Shown here piece after piece: positions 9,024 to 18,650 of a stretch of 64,000 bases of DNA. Source of the DNA: Fuerstiella sp. (GTDB lineage: Bacteria; Planctomycetota; Planctomycetia; Planctomycetales; Planctomycetaceae); the NCBI GenBank assembly GCA_022447225.1, contig JAKVAZ010000008.1:260643-324642 (forward strand), in the 5' to 3' direction. The position numbers and the translations under genes were made by a program. The notes beneath the pieces are model-generated. The model searched no databases and was not told the DNA's origin. It saw nothing but the letters and a program-made list of their open reading frames with translations. Every line of letters begins with the position of its first letter. Position 1 is the first letter of the stretch.

Positions 9024-11153
9024 TTATGAAAGCAGCGGCGCAAACCGACTTTCGAAGACAGTTCCAAATTTTCCCGAGAGGATGATTGTTCCGGAAGCTG
9101 TATGATCTGTCCATTGACCGCCGCTGATGATGCAGTCGTCGATGACTATCCCGCTCATGCGCTCCGTTTTGAAATCATCGTTCGCTTTCCACAACACTTC
9201 CGATTCCGGTGCACTGGTAAGCAGCAGGACTCGACGTCTGCCGTCTCGCGTCAATACGGCCAACCACAGCTCGGTCATTTCGACTCCGTTACACAACGAT
9301 GAGGGTTCAAGCTCGATGTCATGGTAGATTCCGGAAACCTGTTCCTCAGATTCCATCAGCCGCAGCAGCTGACGTGCCGGAACCGGCACCTTGCGAGACA
9401 TGGATACGTCGGGCAGTGTCCGTTTTCCCAGTTGCTGCATCCAGGCATTTGCGATCTGTTGCCGGGTTTCCTCAGCCCCCTGTCGAAAATATCGACCTGT
9501 TTCCATCAGTAATGATTCGACTGCGGCGTCCGGGAGTGGAACTCGAACACAGCAATCGATCAAATCATCCAAAAACTCGGATGTCATCGGATCACTCGGA
9601 TCGAGTTCGGGCGGTTCAAACACAGAGACATCGTCAGTCCTCAGTTCGCTGCACAGTGACGATGCCTCATCGGGGCTCAAACGACTGTAGAGTCGGCTGG
9701 ACTGAATCGTGTCCAGCGTCTTCTGCTGTTCCAGTCCTCCGATATCTGTCAGGAACATATAAACAGCTCGTAACACGGCTCGCAGGCTGACCGACGGGTC
9801 GGGCGTGAACGTGACTGACGCCGGACTCAGTCTTATATCAAGGTGGTCCTCAACACTCGTCCGCCATCGTTCAACGTCTGCATCGCAGGCTCCGTGAATG
9901 TGTTTCTGAAAAAACTGTTCCAGTCGACCGGCAATATTTTCCCGCTCGTCACGCGTCAGAACCGTCGGGTCGGTCACCCGCAGGCCGGACGCTTTGTGTT
10001 CGGCGAGGCAGCGGTAAAGGTATATGCGATCGTACTCACTGCGCAGCGGCAGTGATGTAATCTCCCGCAGACCTGCCTGCAGGCTGTCACGTGACGGCGG
10101 AAACCGGTGGTGCAGTTCTGTGAGTTCAGCTCCATAGGCCCAGGCAGGGTCACGCTGACGAAGACCCGGACCGTACACAGCAGCCACTTCATTTCCAATC
10201 AGCCGCACGGCATCGCTGAAGAAGGCAACAGCGCGCTGATCGACGTAGTTTTCGATCAATTTCTTTGAACCACGACGTCCGAGTTCGGATGCCACCCACC
10301 ACGCTCCCAATGTCAAAGGACTGGCTCCTGCAGCAATTCGGCCGGCATAAATTCCTCGACCAAGCCGCGTCATCCATGGAGACACGGTTTGCCAGGCTCC
10401 CCAGGCCGTCACGGCTTTGCGGACATAGTTGTAGAGCTCAGAAATCGTATAGTGCTGCACGTCCAATGGAAGCTGTTCCACAAGGACCAGTGCCTGAAGA
10501 CACGTGCGACTGGCAGCACGTGCCAGCTGATCGAAACTGGTTTCCATGACCGGGTGAGCGCTGTCCGGTGAGTAAACACGGGCAACCCGCTGAATGATGT
10601 CAAAGACTTCCTCCCGGATCATGGACAAATTCAACTGATCCTCTGAGCGATACCCGTCGGCGCGAATCTTTTCGTAAATCCGAGCTGCCTCCGTTTCCAG
10701 AATACGATTGACTTCGCGGTCTTTTTCAGACAACTCCGGATCTAAGACGTCATTCGAAGTTTCAGGAGAATCGTTAGCCGGATACTCAAGAAATTCCCGG
10801 TATCGCAGCAGACGATCGTTCAACTGCTGCCGCTGCAGGTCCAGTTGCCGCCCCTGGTCTTCCAGTGACTGACACGCCTGTTCACGCCAGGCTTCAAACG
10901 TTGCCCGATCATCATTGTGCGAAGGTGAAACGACCGCTGCCACATTCCCGCCCGGATCCTTTCCTGTCTCGTCCGGAACGATTCTGATCGGATCGCGTCC
11001 GCCCACAACAAGACTCACCAGTGGAATCATCGAACCCACTGTGATAATTATCTGGCTGAACCCGGAAGCGGTGGACATCAATGTGGCGAGGATCACCGTC
11101 ACAGTGGCAATGAAACTCAATCCGAAAGCGATCAGGCGTTGTCGGGATTCCAT
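9024..11153 (-). CDS. Orphan 709-residue membrane-anchored protein, function unknown
   Basis: I do not recognise the family. Two hydrophobic segments at residues ~7-30 and ~34-52 should anchor the N-terminus in the membrane. A glutamine/leucine-rich coiled coil follows near 90-115 (SLEDQGRQLDLQRQQLNDRLL). The rest appears mainly helical, with an amphipathic Gly/Trp-rich patch (GRGIYAGRIAAGASPLTLGAWW) around residue 265, and ends in a beta-rich region. No catalytic motif was seen. The start is ATG at 11153 without a clear ribosome site. It is the only gene in its transcription unit: trpD ends convergently 50 bases away and the next minus gene ends 483 bases upstream. Confidence 0.75.
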   Translation of the reverse strand: MESRQRLIAFGLSFIATVTVILATLMSTASGFSQIIITVGSMIPLVSLVVGGRDPIRIVPDETGKDPGGNVAAVVSPSHNDDRATFEAWREQACQSLEDQGRQLDLQRQQLNDRLLRYREFLEYPANDSPETSNDVLDPELSEKDREVNRILETEAARIYEKIRADGYRSEDQLNLSMIREEVFDIIQRVARVYSPDSAHPVMETSFDQLARAASRTCLQALVLVEQLPLDVQHYTISELYNYVRKAVTAWGAWQTVSPWMTRLGRGIYAGRIAAGASPLTLGAWWVASELGRRGSKKLIENYVDQRAVAFFSDAVRLIGNEVAAVYGPGLRQRDPAWAYGAELTELHHRFPPSRDSLQAGLREITSLPLRSEYDRIYLYRCLAEHKASGLRVTDPTVLTRDERENIAGRLEQFFQKHIHGACDADVERWRTSVEDHLDIRLSPASVTFTPDPSVSLRAVLRAVYMFLTDIGGLEQQKTLDTIQSSRLYSRLSPDEASSLCSELRTDDVSVFEPPELDPSDPMTSEFLDDLIDCCVRVPLPDAAVESLLMETGRYFRQGAEETRQQIANAWMQQLGKRTLPDVSMSRKVPVPARQLLRLMESEEQVSGIYHDIELEPSSLCNGVEMTELWLAVLTRDGRRRVLLLTSAPESEVLWKANDDFKTERMSGIVIDDCIISGGQWTDHTASGTIILSGKFGTVFESRFAPLLS

Positions 11154-11635
11154 GGATGATAACTACCGTTTTTCGGCAGCATCTCGCGAACGATGTTGCC
11201 GAACAGGAGGAGTGGCTGCGGACGGGGCGGAAGATTGTGAACACAAGCAGTCACCGGATCAAAGCCCGTCAGCTGACAAACGGTCGTCAGGATCTCTTTG
11301 GAACCCTGCGGCCATTCATAAGCATAGCCGGCTGAGGCTGCAGTTGCGCCACCACGCGCCCCTCACGGAGACCGGCCTGGCAAACCGGCCACAATAAGCG
11401 CACGACGGTATTCACTGCTCAGTCATAACAGCGGTTCATCGATCCTCCCGGGGTGGTTCGGATCGTCTGTTTAAGCCGCAGAAACCTGATCAGATTCAGA
11501 ACAGTTCCTAACCGGGCCGCAGAAAGTTATTACCGAGAGGCATCACCGACGCCATTCCGGCAGGAATAACTAAATCCGTCGTCCATTGCGAATACGACAC
11601 CACGTCTCGTAACGACTATGCCCGCTGCGGTGTAT
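11154..11635. other. 482-bp gap, no gene seen
   Basis: Lies between two minus-strand genes. Short ORFs here overlap in several frames and lack ribosome sites. Any promoter for the 709-residue protein gene should be inside it, but I see no clear consensus. Confidence 0.4.
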
Positions 11636-12853
11636 TTAAGGTGGCGAATTTTCGCTGTCTGGTTGTTTTTGTTCAGTCAGTGAAAAATGCACACCGGGAA
11701 TCAGCCGGGCGGCGTTCCGGTAATACACATTCTTCAGAACTTCGTCAGGCAGACCGATTCCATAAATGTTCCACATGCCCTGCGGAGGAAACGGATTGTC
11801 TTCGTAGGGAAAATATTCATCCCATGTTTCGAGGAATCTCCAGTGCGGGATCAGTTCTGATATCGGCGGCACTCCGTCTGTGCCGAACAGAATTCGGTCC
11901 GCGTATTCCAGAAAGAAGCGACGCGCGGTGTAGGGCTGGCGACCAAGTTCGGCAACACGTGCAGCGATCTCAACATTCATATTCGGATAACGATCGAGAT
12001 AGCGGCCCAGCTTCTGAAGGTCCTCGGGTATGTCCGCCATATGGGCACAGATGAACGTCGTTCCTGGATGTCGGGCGATCACTCGATTGCGAGCATCGAT
12101 CAGTTCCTGATGACTCGGAAAGTCGTTCCCGTGAAAACTCCACTCCAGGTGTCGATGCAGTTCCTCCCAACGTTCGTTCTTTTCCGAAATCGGTCGAAAA
12201 AACGCCACAGGGTCAGCGCAATGCCATAACACAGGTATCTTTAACTCACCCGCCCGCTGCCACACCGGATCGAACCGCCGATCATCCGGGCGGTACAAAC
12301 GACCGCTCGGATCGCGGAGGGAAAGACCAAGATCCTTGAGCAGCTTCAAACCCGATGCTCCCTGTCGCACAGCCTCAGTCAGACGATCCGCCATCCGGCT
12401 GCCATAGGCAGGCTCGTGTACCTGCCACGTTTCCGGGTTTTGGGCCTCGCCATCACCAATGTAGTCCATACGTACGAACACAATGAACCGACCGGGATGT
12501 CGGGACGTGAGATTCTGATGATGTTCGGAAAATGCAGCACCGGCCCGTCCGTCGAGGCTGACACTTACAGCAATATTGGACTGATCCATCACACGGACCA
12601 TCTCATCAATTTGCGTTTCAGACAGTCGACCGGGGTGTGAATGCACATTAACGCAGGGAAACCTGGCCCGTTTCTGCAGGTGCCGGAATGTTCTAAGTTC
12701 CGACACGGGCCGGAATTCATCCAGATAGATGCGTCGCGGCACCGGTGGATTCTCAGGATCACTGCCACAGGTTGCACGAACAGAAACACCAATTGCCAAA
12801 GCGAACAATATCAATCGAGTCACGGGATAATCGGGAAAACAATGATTGGCCAT
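11636..12853 (-). CDS. Secreted amidohydrolase-family (TIM-barrel) protein
   Basis: 405 residues. The N-terminus has a signal-peptide-like hydrophobic stretch (LILFALAIGVSVRATCG). The body matches the amidohydrolase-2 type: an early NVHSHPG motif (metal-ligand position), LWHCADP in the middle, FICAHMAD, and a late LFGTDGVPP whose Asp is the usual catalytic or metal residue. Members hydrolyse or decarboxylate small carboxylic acids and amides; the substrate here is unknown. It is the third gene of a likely minus-strand operon after a sodium symporter and a 58-residue membrane protein, which suggests a role in processing the imported solute (inference). Confidence 0.82.
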   Translation of the reverse strand: MANHCFPDYPVTRLILFALAIGVSVRATCGSDPENPPVPRRIYLDEFRPVSELRTFRHLQKRARFPCVNVHSHPGRLSETQIDEMVRVMDQSNIAVSVSLDGRAGAAFSEHHQNLTSRHPGRFIVFVRMDYIGDGEAQNPETWQVHEPAYGSRMADRLTEAVRQGASGLKLLKDLGLSLRDPSGRLYRPDDRRFDPVWQRAGELKIPVLWHCADPVAFFRPISEKNERWEELHRHLEWSFHGNDFPSHQELIDARNRVIARHPGTTFICAHMADIPEDLQKLGRYLDRYPNMNVEIAARVAELGRQPYTARRFFLEYADRILFGTDGVPPISELIPHWRFLETWDEYFPYEDNPFPPQGMWNIYGIGLPDEVLKNVYYRNAARLIPGVHFSLTEQKQPDSENSPP

Positions 12854-12910
12854 GTGTACCTGTCTCTTGGTTCGTTACCGATAAACTGCCAGTCCTTCCG
12901 CCGGTACTGA

Positions 12911-13087
12911 TCACTCCGGCTTCGTGACATCGCAGTCACCGGAATCAGCGTTTCCACTGGTTTCCTCCAGGTACGACAGCAGTCTGCGGATATCGTGAGC
13001 TCCGTTGATGACGATCAATACAGACATGACTGCGAATGCCAGCAGCAGCCCGACAAAAACGATCTGCCAGATCAGGGGCCAGTTCAT
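12911..13087 (-). CDS. 58-residue single-pass membrane protein next to the symporter
   Basis: Reads MNWPLIWQIVFVGLLLAFAV at the start, with a hydrophobic stretch from about residue 4 to 28, then a short cytoplasmic tail with HDIRRLLSYLEE and an acidic end. The ATG is at 13087 and the TGA at 12911-12913. It fits exactly between the symporter stop (50 bases upstream) and the amidohydrolase start (57 bases downstream) on the same strand, which is the main argument that it is real. The size and position are consistent with a small accessory subunit of the sodium:solute symporter, but that role is inferred. The ribosome site is weak. Confidence 0.65.
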   Translation of the reverse strand: MNWPLIWQIVFVGLLLAFAVMSVLIVINGAHDIRRLLSYLEETSGNADSGDCDVTKPE

Positions 13088-13137
13088 AACAACACTTTCT
13101 ATGACAGAGACCTGTCCATCGAATCAAAAGAATCTCA

Positions 13138-14745
13138 TTAATCAGCAGCATCGAACGTCGGGCGGGCAGAAACAGTATTGGCCTGTTCGGGCCGAATCAA
13201 AGAACCAACAACTGTCAGGACAATCGCAGTCGCAACAGTCATCAAACCAATTTGAGGACTGGTCAGGCGTTCAACCCATTCACCCGATTCCAGCTGATAT
13301 TTCAGTCCGACAGTAATTTGGACCGGTTCCAGGGCAAAAAGCATAAGCAAACCGGACAGGAGCCCCAGCAACGCTCCAAAACTGCTGGCTCCCTTCCAGT
13401 AGATACCCATCATCAAAACCACGAAAGCCCCGGTGAAGTAAATCCCGCCCGTGACCGCCATGTAGTCCCAAATATGCTCCCCGCCGGTATAGAACATTCC
13501 CCAGTACAACACGTATCCGCCCATCAGAACAATCAGGATTCGAGTCAGCCGGACACGAGATTCCGTAGTGAACGGACCTCGTTTCAGAGGAGCAACGATG
13601 TCCTGAGTAATCACCGAACTCCATGTCAGAAAATACGAATCATGAGTCGACATAAACGCCGCAATCATTCCGGCTGTCACAATTCCAATGACAACCGTCG
13701 GCAACAGTCGCCCCAGGAACACGGGCATCGCGTACAGATTCTCCAACTCGGGTTTGTCACCGGATTGCGCCAAAAACAGATCTTTCAGGTCAGCGCCCGC
13801 GGGAGAAGCGGTGATAAACACGAGGGCACAGATGCCCCAAAAGTATGGAATGATAAAACGCGCGGCGAACGACAATGATGACCAGCAATACTGGCGACGA
13901 ACGGCACGTTCACTCTCCATCGCCAGAGCCCGGGCAACAGCCGTGGGCCAGACAGCACTCCCAACAAAACCGGTTGTCACAACCATCCAGAAAATATAGG
14001 ACCAGCCGAAACCGGAGCCCTCCAGCGTAGGATCGAAACCGGCAGCACCAAGCTGTTCTTTAACCCCTGTGAAAATTTCGGACCAGCCCAGTGTCCGGAT
14101 GGCCAGTACTGTTGTGAACAACAAACCTATCGACAGGACGACGAACTGAACGTAGTCAGTCAGAATCACTGAAATCATCCCGCCGAGCGTCGTGTAAATC
14201 AGAACCAGTCCCAGTAATGCAATCATCACCCAGCTGAGGGCAGCTCCCTCACTGGCCATTCCGGTCACACCAACGATAAACATGGATCCGGTTTTCAAAA
14301 ACAATCCCATATTCAGGACGCCGGCCAGTACGAGGATCACACCACCGATGATCCGAATTTTTCTGTTGAACCTTTTCTCATAGAATTCCGGAATTGTCAG
14401 CACTTCCATACGACGGAGCGGGCCTACGATAAATCCGGTCAGCCCCACAAACAGAGTCCCGACTCCGGCGATGACACCAACATGAAATGCGGCAAACCCG
14501 CCTGTAAAACCTTTTTGTGCTGAATACATCACCGTAACAAGGCCGAGTTCGGTTCCCGTCATCGTCGCCACGCCAAGCCATGTGCCGACTCTGCGTCCTG
14601 CACCGATATAGTTCTCCATCGAACCTGCATATCGTTTTACCATCAGACCAATGCCCAGAGACACCAGCAGATAGATAACAACGATGACAGTGTCGATCGT
14701 TCCGAAGTTAGTCCGTGCCAGAGCCTGGCTTGCTTCCTCAGTCAT
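13138..14745 (-). CDS. Sodium:solute symporter (SSS family)
   Basis: Inner-membrane transporter that couples Na+ entry to uptake of an organic solute. It has 535 residues with about 13 hydrophobic segments. The N-terminus has the family signature (YLLVSLGIGLMVKRYAGSMENYIGAGRRVGTW, with TGTELGLVTVMYSAQKGFTGG next). The middle carries VTAGMIAAFMSTHDSYFLTWSSVITQD, matching the conserved SSS segment where Ser/Thr residues contribute to sodium binding. The substrate cannot be read from sequence. It is followed on the same strand by a 58-residue membrane protein and an amidohydrolase. The start is ATG at 14745 with a weak AAGAAG upstream. Confidence 0.92.
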   Translation of the reverse strand: MTEEASQALARTNFGTIDTVIVVIYLLVSLGIGLMVKRYAGSMENYIGAGRRVGTWLGVATMTGTELGLVTVMYSAQKGFTGGFAAFHVGVIAGVGTLFVGLTGFIVGPLRRMEVLTIPEFYEKRFNRKIRIIGGVILVLAGVLNMGLFLKTGSMFIVGVTGMASEGAALSWVMIALLGLVLIYTTLGGMISVILTDYVQFVVLSIGLLFTTVLAIRTLGWSEIFTGVKEQLGAAGFDPTLEGSGFGWSYIFWMVVTTGFVGSAVWPTAVARALAMESERAVRRQYCWSSLSFAARFIIPYFWGICALVFITASPAGADLKDLFLAQSGDKPELENLYAMPVFLGRLLPTVVIGIVTAGMIAAFMSTHDSYFLTWSSVITQDIVAPLKRGPFTTESRVRLTRILIVLMGGYVLYWGMFYTGGEHIWDYMAVTGGIYFTGAFVVLMMGIYWKGASSFGALLGLLSGLLMLFALEPVQITVGLKYQLESGEWVERLTSPQIGLMTVATAIVLTVVGSLIRPEQANTVSARPTFDAAD

Positions 14746-14780
14746 GGAATACGCTTCTTTCGTCGATCCCGGTTCACTGT

Positions 14781-14818
14781 TTCAACGACACGGTGCGATT
14801 TCAACGACACGGTGCGAT
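14781..14818. repeat. 19-bp perfect tandem duplication
   Basis: TTCAACGACACGGTGCGAT occurs twice head-to-tail at 14781-14799 and 14800-14818, just upstream of the symporter start. It is most likely a recent slippage product; an operator role is possible but unsupported. Confidence 0.9.
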
Positions 14819-15205
14819 ACTTCGTGATTGACGCACAACTGGCGGCAACATGCCGGTCGCATCGTGCAGACAACATTCTTTGAGTCACATGTCCGGTTTG
14901 CCCGGCCAGGGTTATCCGTTACCCCGTTATCACCAGTGAACTTATCCGACTGTCCACAGGTAACCGTGCGGCTTGCAGAGTTCACGGCGGAATCCCGCAT
15001 CCGAGTGGGTGGTGGGTTGTGATTTGCAATCATCGTGCTCACAGTTTCCGGTTCAGCTAGAAATTCAGTGCAAAACACGGCGACGTCGGTTGATTGCCAC
15101 GCGCGGAAAATTTTCTTATCAGGCTGACAGCTTCGATGCAAACATTCAAAATATGGACAGGTTGACTCCGTGTGACACAGACTCCGGCAACCTGAGAAGA
15201 CGATT
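14819..15205. other. 387-bp divergent intergenic region
   Basis: Separates the symporter operon (minus) from the polyamine operon (plus), so promoters for both should lie here. A minus ORF at 14782-15315 runs through it and into the dehydrogenase gene, but has no recognisable features. I see no RNA gene. Confidence 0.4.
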
Positions 15206-16414
15206 ATGGGCAAACGGGTGTTAATCATTGGCGCGGGGGGCGTCGGACAGGTGGTTGTCAGTAAGTGCAGCCAGGCAACTGATGTTTTTTCGGAAATTTG
15301 CCTCGCCAGTCGCACAAAATCGAAGTGCGATGAAATTGCAGAAAAACTTCACCGCCCGATCCGCACCGAACAGATCGATGCCGACAATATTGCTGAAACG
15401 GTTGAGTTGATGCAACGGGTCCATCCCGACGTACTGATTAATGTCGCGCTGCCGTATCAGGATCTGAACCTGATGGAAGCGTGCCTGGCCGCCGGAGTGG
15501 ATTACCTGGATACGGCCTGTTACGAACCACGCGATGAAGCAAGATTCAGCTACGAATATCAGTGGCCGTACCACGAGCAATTTGAGAACAAAGGTTTGAT
15601 GGCTCTGCTGGGAAGCGGCTTTGATCCTGGTGTGACCAACGTCTACTGCGCCTACGCCCGAAAACACCTGTTCGATGAGATTCACCACATCGACATCATC
15701 GATGCCAATGCCGGAGAGCACGGCCTGCCGTTCGCAACCAATTTTAACCCGGAAATCAATATTCGTGAAATTTCAGCTACTGGCCGCTACTGGGAACAGG
15801 AATGGAAGGAGACCGATCCACTGGCCGTGCATCAGTCTTTTGAGTTTCCGGATCCGGCGATTGGTACGAAAGAAATCTATCTGCTGTACCACGAAGAAAT
15901 GGAGTCTCTCGTCCGGCACATGCAGGGGCTGAAACGTATCCGCTTCTGGATGACGTTTTCCGACTCGTATCTCACGCACCTGCAGGTACTGGAAAACGTC
16001 GGTATGACGGGAATCGAACCGGTTGATTTTCAGGGAGAAAAAATCGTCCCTCTTGAATTCCTCAGGACGCTGCTGCCGGATCCGGCCGGTCTGGGACCTC
16101 GCACAAAGGGCAAAACGTGTATTGGCTGCGTGTTTGACGGAACCAAAAACGGAAAACAGAAACAGATCTATCTCTACAACGTCTGCGATCACCAACAGTG
16201 TTACGGCGAAGTGGGCTCGCAGGCAATTTCGTTCACGACGGGAGTCCCGGCCATGATTGGCGCGAAACTGATGGTAACAGACGTGTGGAAACAACCGGGA
16301 GTCTGGAACATGGAACAATTGAATCCTGACCCGTTCATGGAGGATCTCAATCAGTACGGACTGCCCTGGCAGGTAATCGAAGGTAAACCATTCTTCGATC
16401 AGTTACCTCGTTAG
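15206..16414 (+). CDS. Carboxynorspermidine/carboxyspermidine dehydrogenase (saccharopine dehydrogenase-like)
   Basis: Condenses aspartate semialdehyde with a diamine and reduces the product with NADPH to carboxy(nor)spermidine. It has 402 residues. An N-terminal Rossmann fold begins KRVLIIGAGGVGQVVV, then LASRTKSKCDEIAEKL. The segment YLDTACYEPRDEARFSYEYQWPYHEQF, followed by GLMALLGSGFDPGVTNVYCAY, is typical of this branch rather than lysine-pathway saccharopine dehydrogenases. The partner decarboxylase follows 118 bases downstream, which settles the pathway: alternative spermidine/norspermidine synthesis independent of S-adenosylmethionine decarboxylase. The start is ATG with AGAAG upstream. 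Confidence 0.92.
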   Translation: MGKRVLIIGAGGVGQVVVSKCSQATDVFSEICLASRTKSKCDEIAEKLHRPIRTEQIDADNIAETVELMQRVHPDVLINVALPYQDLNLMEACLAAGVDYLDTACYEPRDEARFSYEYQWPYHEQFENKGLMALLGSGFDPGVTNVYCAYARKHLFDEIHHIDIIDANAGEHGLPFATNFNPEINIREISATGRYWEQEWKETDPLAVHQSFEFPDPAIGTKEIYLLYHEEMESLVRHMQGLKRIRFWMTFSDSYLTHLQVLENVGMTGIEPVDFQGEKIVPLEFLRTLLPDPAGLGPRTKGKTCIGCVFDGTKNGKQKQIYLYNVCDHQQCYGEVGSQAISFTTGVPAMIGAKLMVTDVWKQPGVWNMEQLNPDPFMEDLNQYGLPWQVIEGKPFFDQLPR

Positions 16415-16532
16415 TACTGCGTCACAGTAAACATATTCCTGTTGAATCAGATTTGTGCACCGACCGGGCGAAAAGGGCCCGCAACACGACGGTTCACATG
16501 GTCACAGAAACAGCCCCGTTAGACTGGTGGAC

Positions 16533-17696
16533 ATGGACGAAACTGCATTGATTGACCTTTGCCGGCGGGATGAACTGCCGACACCAGCCTATCTGATTCA
16601 TCTGGGGTTGCTGGAAAACAATCTCAGAATTCTGGACTCAGTCCGGCAGAGCTGCGGGGCGAGAATTATTCTGGCTTTGAAGGGCTTCGCCATGTTTTCC
16701 GTGTTTCCGCAACTTCGCCGATTCCTGCAGGGCACAGCGGCAAGTTCGGTACACGAAGCCCGGCTTGGTCTGCAAGAATTCGGCGGTGAGCTTCACTGCT
16801 ACAGTGTCGCCTACACCGAACAGGAGATCTCCTGGCTTTCCAAAGTCGCGACACACATCACCGTCAACAGCCTCAGTCAGTGGGACCGCTTTCGGTCGGT
16901 AGCAACCGGGCCGGCAAACCAGGCTTCATACGGATTGCGAATTAACCCGGAATATTCTGAGGTGACAACGGAACTCTATGACGCGTGCCGACCAGGAACA
17001 CGTTTGGGGATCACCGCCGAAAAACTGCAGAACGCCAATCTGGAAGGAATCGAGGGGCTGCACTTTCACACTTTGTGCGAACAGGATTCAGGAACACTCG
17101 CCCGAACACTGGAAAAAGTAGAACAGAATTTTGGAAACGCGCTGCGGCACATCAGGTGGCTGAACATGGGTGGCGGCCACCACATTTCCCGAGACGACTA
17201 CGACATCAACCTGCTGTGCGATTGTGTATCGCGAATGCGTGAAACCTATGACGTGCGTGTGTATCTGGAACCAGGTGAAGCGGTCGTGTTAAACACCGGT
17301 TTTTTGATCGCAACAGTTCTGGATCGCTTTCGCAGCAGCGACACAGAGGTCGCTATACTGGATACGTCAGCAACAGCCCATATGCCTGATGTCCTGGAAA
17401 TGCCCTACAGACCAACAGTTCTTGGGGCGGGGTCCCCGGGCGAACGACAGCATACGATTCAGCTGGGTGGATTGACCTGTCTGGCAGGCGATGTCATCGG
17501 TGAGTACTCCTTCGACGAAAATTTGAAACCCGGTGACCGACTGGTATTCACCGACATGGCCCATTACACAATGGTTAAGAACACCACGTTCAACGGAGTG
17601 CCGCTGCCAGTGATTGCGTACTACGATCCGCATACAGACAGGATCAACGTCACACGCAAATTCACATACGAAGACTACCGGAACCGTTTATCCTGA
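16533..17696 (+). CDS. nspC: Carboxynorspermidine/carboxyspermidine decarboxylase
   Basis: PLP-dependent decarboxylase of the alanine-racemase-like fold; removes CO2 from carboxy(nor)spermidine to release spermidine or norspermidine. The PLP lysine is in ILALKGFAMF and the phosphate-binding region follows in LNMGGGHH. EPGEAV and the late FTDMAHYTMVKNTTFNG, which supplies active-site residues from the partner subunit, match the family. The frame is open from a GTG at 16455, but that extension is rich in polar residues and lacks a ribosome site, so I prefer the ATG at 16533 (387 residues). Confidence 0.93.
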   Translation: MDETALIDLCRRDELPTPAYLIHLGLLENNLRILDSVRQSCGARIILALKGFAMFSVFPQLRRFLQGTAASSVHEARLGLQEFGGELHCYSVAYTEQEISWLSKVATHITVNSLSQWDRFRSVATGPANQASYGLRINPEYSEVTTELYDACRPGTRLGITAEKLQNANLEGIEGLHFHTLCEQDSGTLARTLEKVEQNFGNALRHIRWLNMGGGHHISRDDYDINLLCDCVSRMRETYDVRVYLEPGEAVVLNTGFLIATVLDRFRSSDTEVAILDTSATAHMPDVLEMPYRPTVLGAGSPGERQHTIQLGGLTCLAGDVIGEYSFDENLKPGDRLVFTDMAHYTMVKNTTFNGVPLPVIAYYDPHTDRINVTRKFTYEDYRNRLS

Positions 17697-17882
17697 ATCT
17701 GCCCCGTAATCGTCGGCGTTTTGCAGTCCGAATTTTGTCAGACGATCGATTCTACAGCGGTCAGTAAAATCCCGGCGTTCACGGTTTCGGCAACAGCAAG
17801 AAGCGACAATCCGTCGGATCTTCCCTGGGTAGTTCAGCGCCCGCGATGCGGTGTCCGTTCGCCAGCCGCCATGTTTCAAGCA

Positions 17883-18380
17883 TCAATGCTGACGGTTAAT
17901 TGACTCAAGGATTCGCTGCAAAATTCGCAGTGAGGTTTCCGCGAACCCAACAAAGGCGATCAGAAACATTCCGAAGCAGGCCAGTCCCAGACCGGAAACC
18001 ACGTTAAGAATCAATACCGAGTGCCGTGAGCCTCCCAGTCCATATACCAGAACCATTCCCAGTGGCACGGCAAATACCAGCAGCATGCCGAGTCCTCCGG
18101 CAATACCAAGAACGGACGGCAGCACTAACGGCCCGGTAACGTGTTTCTCAGCCGGAGGGATTTCGATGTCCGGCAATTTGGACTCACTGCCATCTTCCGG
18201 CATCACAAAAAACTCGGACGAGTCCCAGCGCTGGGTCTTGGGACTACCGATGGTTTCGATTTGGGAACCTTCCGGAATCTGCTCCGATTCAAATGCAAGT
18301 TTCAGAGCATCAAACGTCTGTGGCTTCGATTTTCGCCCATCCGGCAAAACGACACAGTATCGAACGGTCTGGTCAACCAC
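17883..18380 (-). CDS. Hypothetical two-helix membrane protein
   Basis: 165 residues if the GTG at 18380, preceded by AAAGGGG, is the start; the frame continues upstream to 18506 but that part looks non-coding. The N-terminal ~60 residues (TVRYCVVLPDGRKSKPQTFDALKLA and QIPEGSQIETIGSPKTQRW) read like a small sensor or GYF_2-type domain, a weak resemblance only. Two hydrophobic helices follow at roughly 85-112 and 118-145, then a short amphipathic tail. No function can be assigned. It lies just downstream of the selenocysteine tRNA on the same strand. Confidence 0.6.
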   Translation of the reverse strand: MVDQTVRYCVVLPDGRKSKPQTFDALKLAFESEQIPEGSQIETIGSPKTQRWDSSEFFVMPEDGSESKLPDIEIPPAEKHVTGPLVLPSVLGIAGGLGMLLVFAVPLGMVLVYGLGGSRHSVLILNVVSGLGLACFGMFLIAFVGFAETSLRILQRILESINRQH

Positions 18381-18650
18381 GATAACCCCTTTCGTCCGGA
18401 ACAGGAAAGCACAGCACACCCTATGACGGATCACGTCAGTTGGCAATCCCGGAACTGATTCAGCAGCGTATGGAACGATCCACGTTCGAACGGACAGCGG
18501 GAACATGAAGCCATTTGCTGCGGGCTGCTCAGGCAGACGCGGCTGAACGGATGGGACGACTGTTCACTGACACTAACACTGAGGTGGTTGATGTCACAAC
18601 GGAATCTGGCGGCGAATGGAAAACAGCTGACGTGACGTAAAGTCAAAGAG

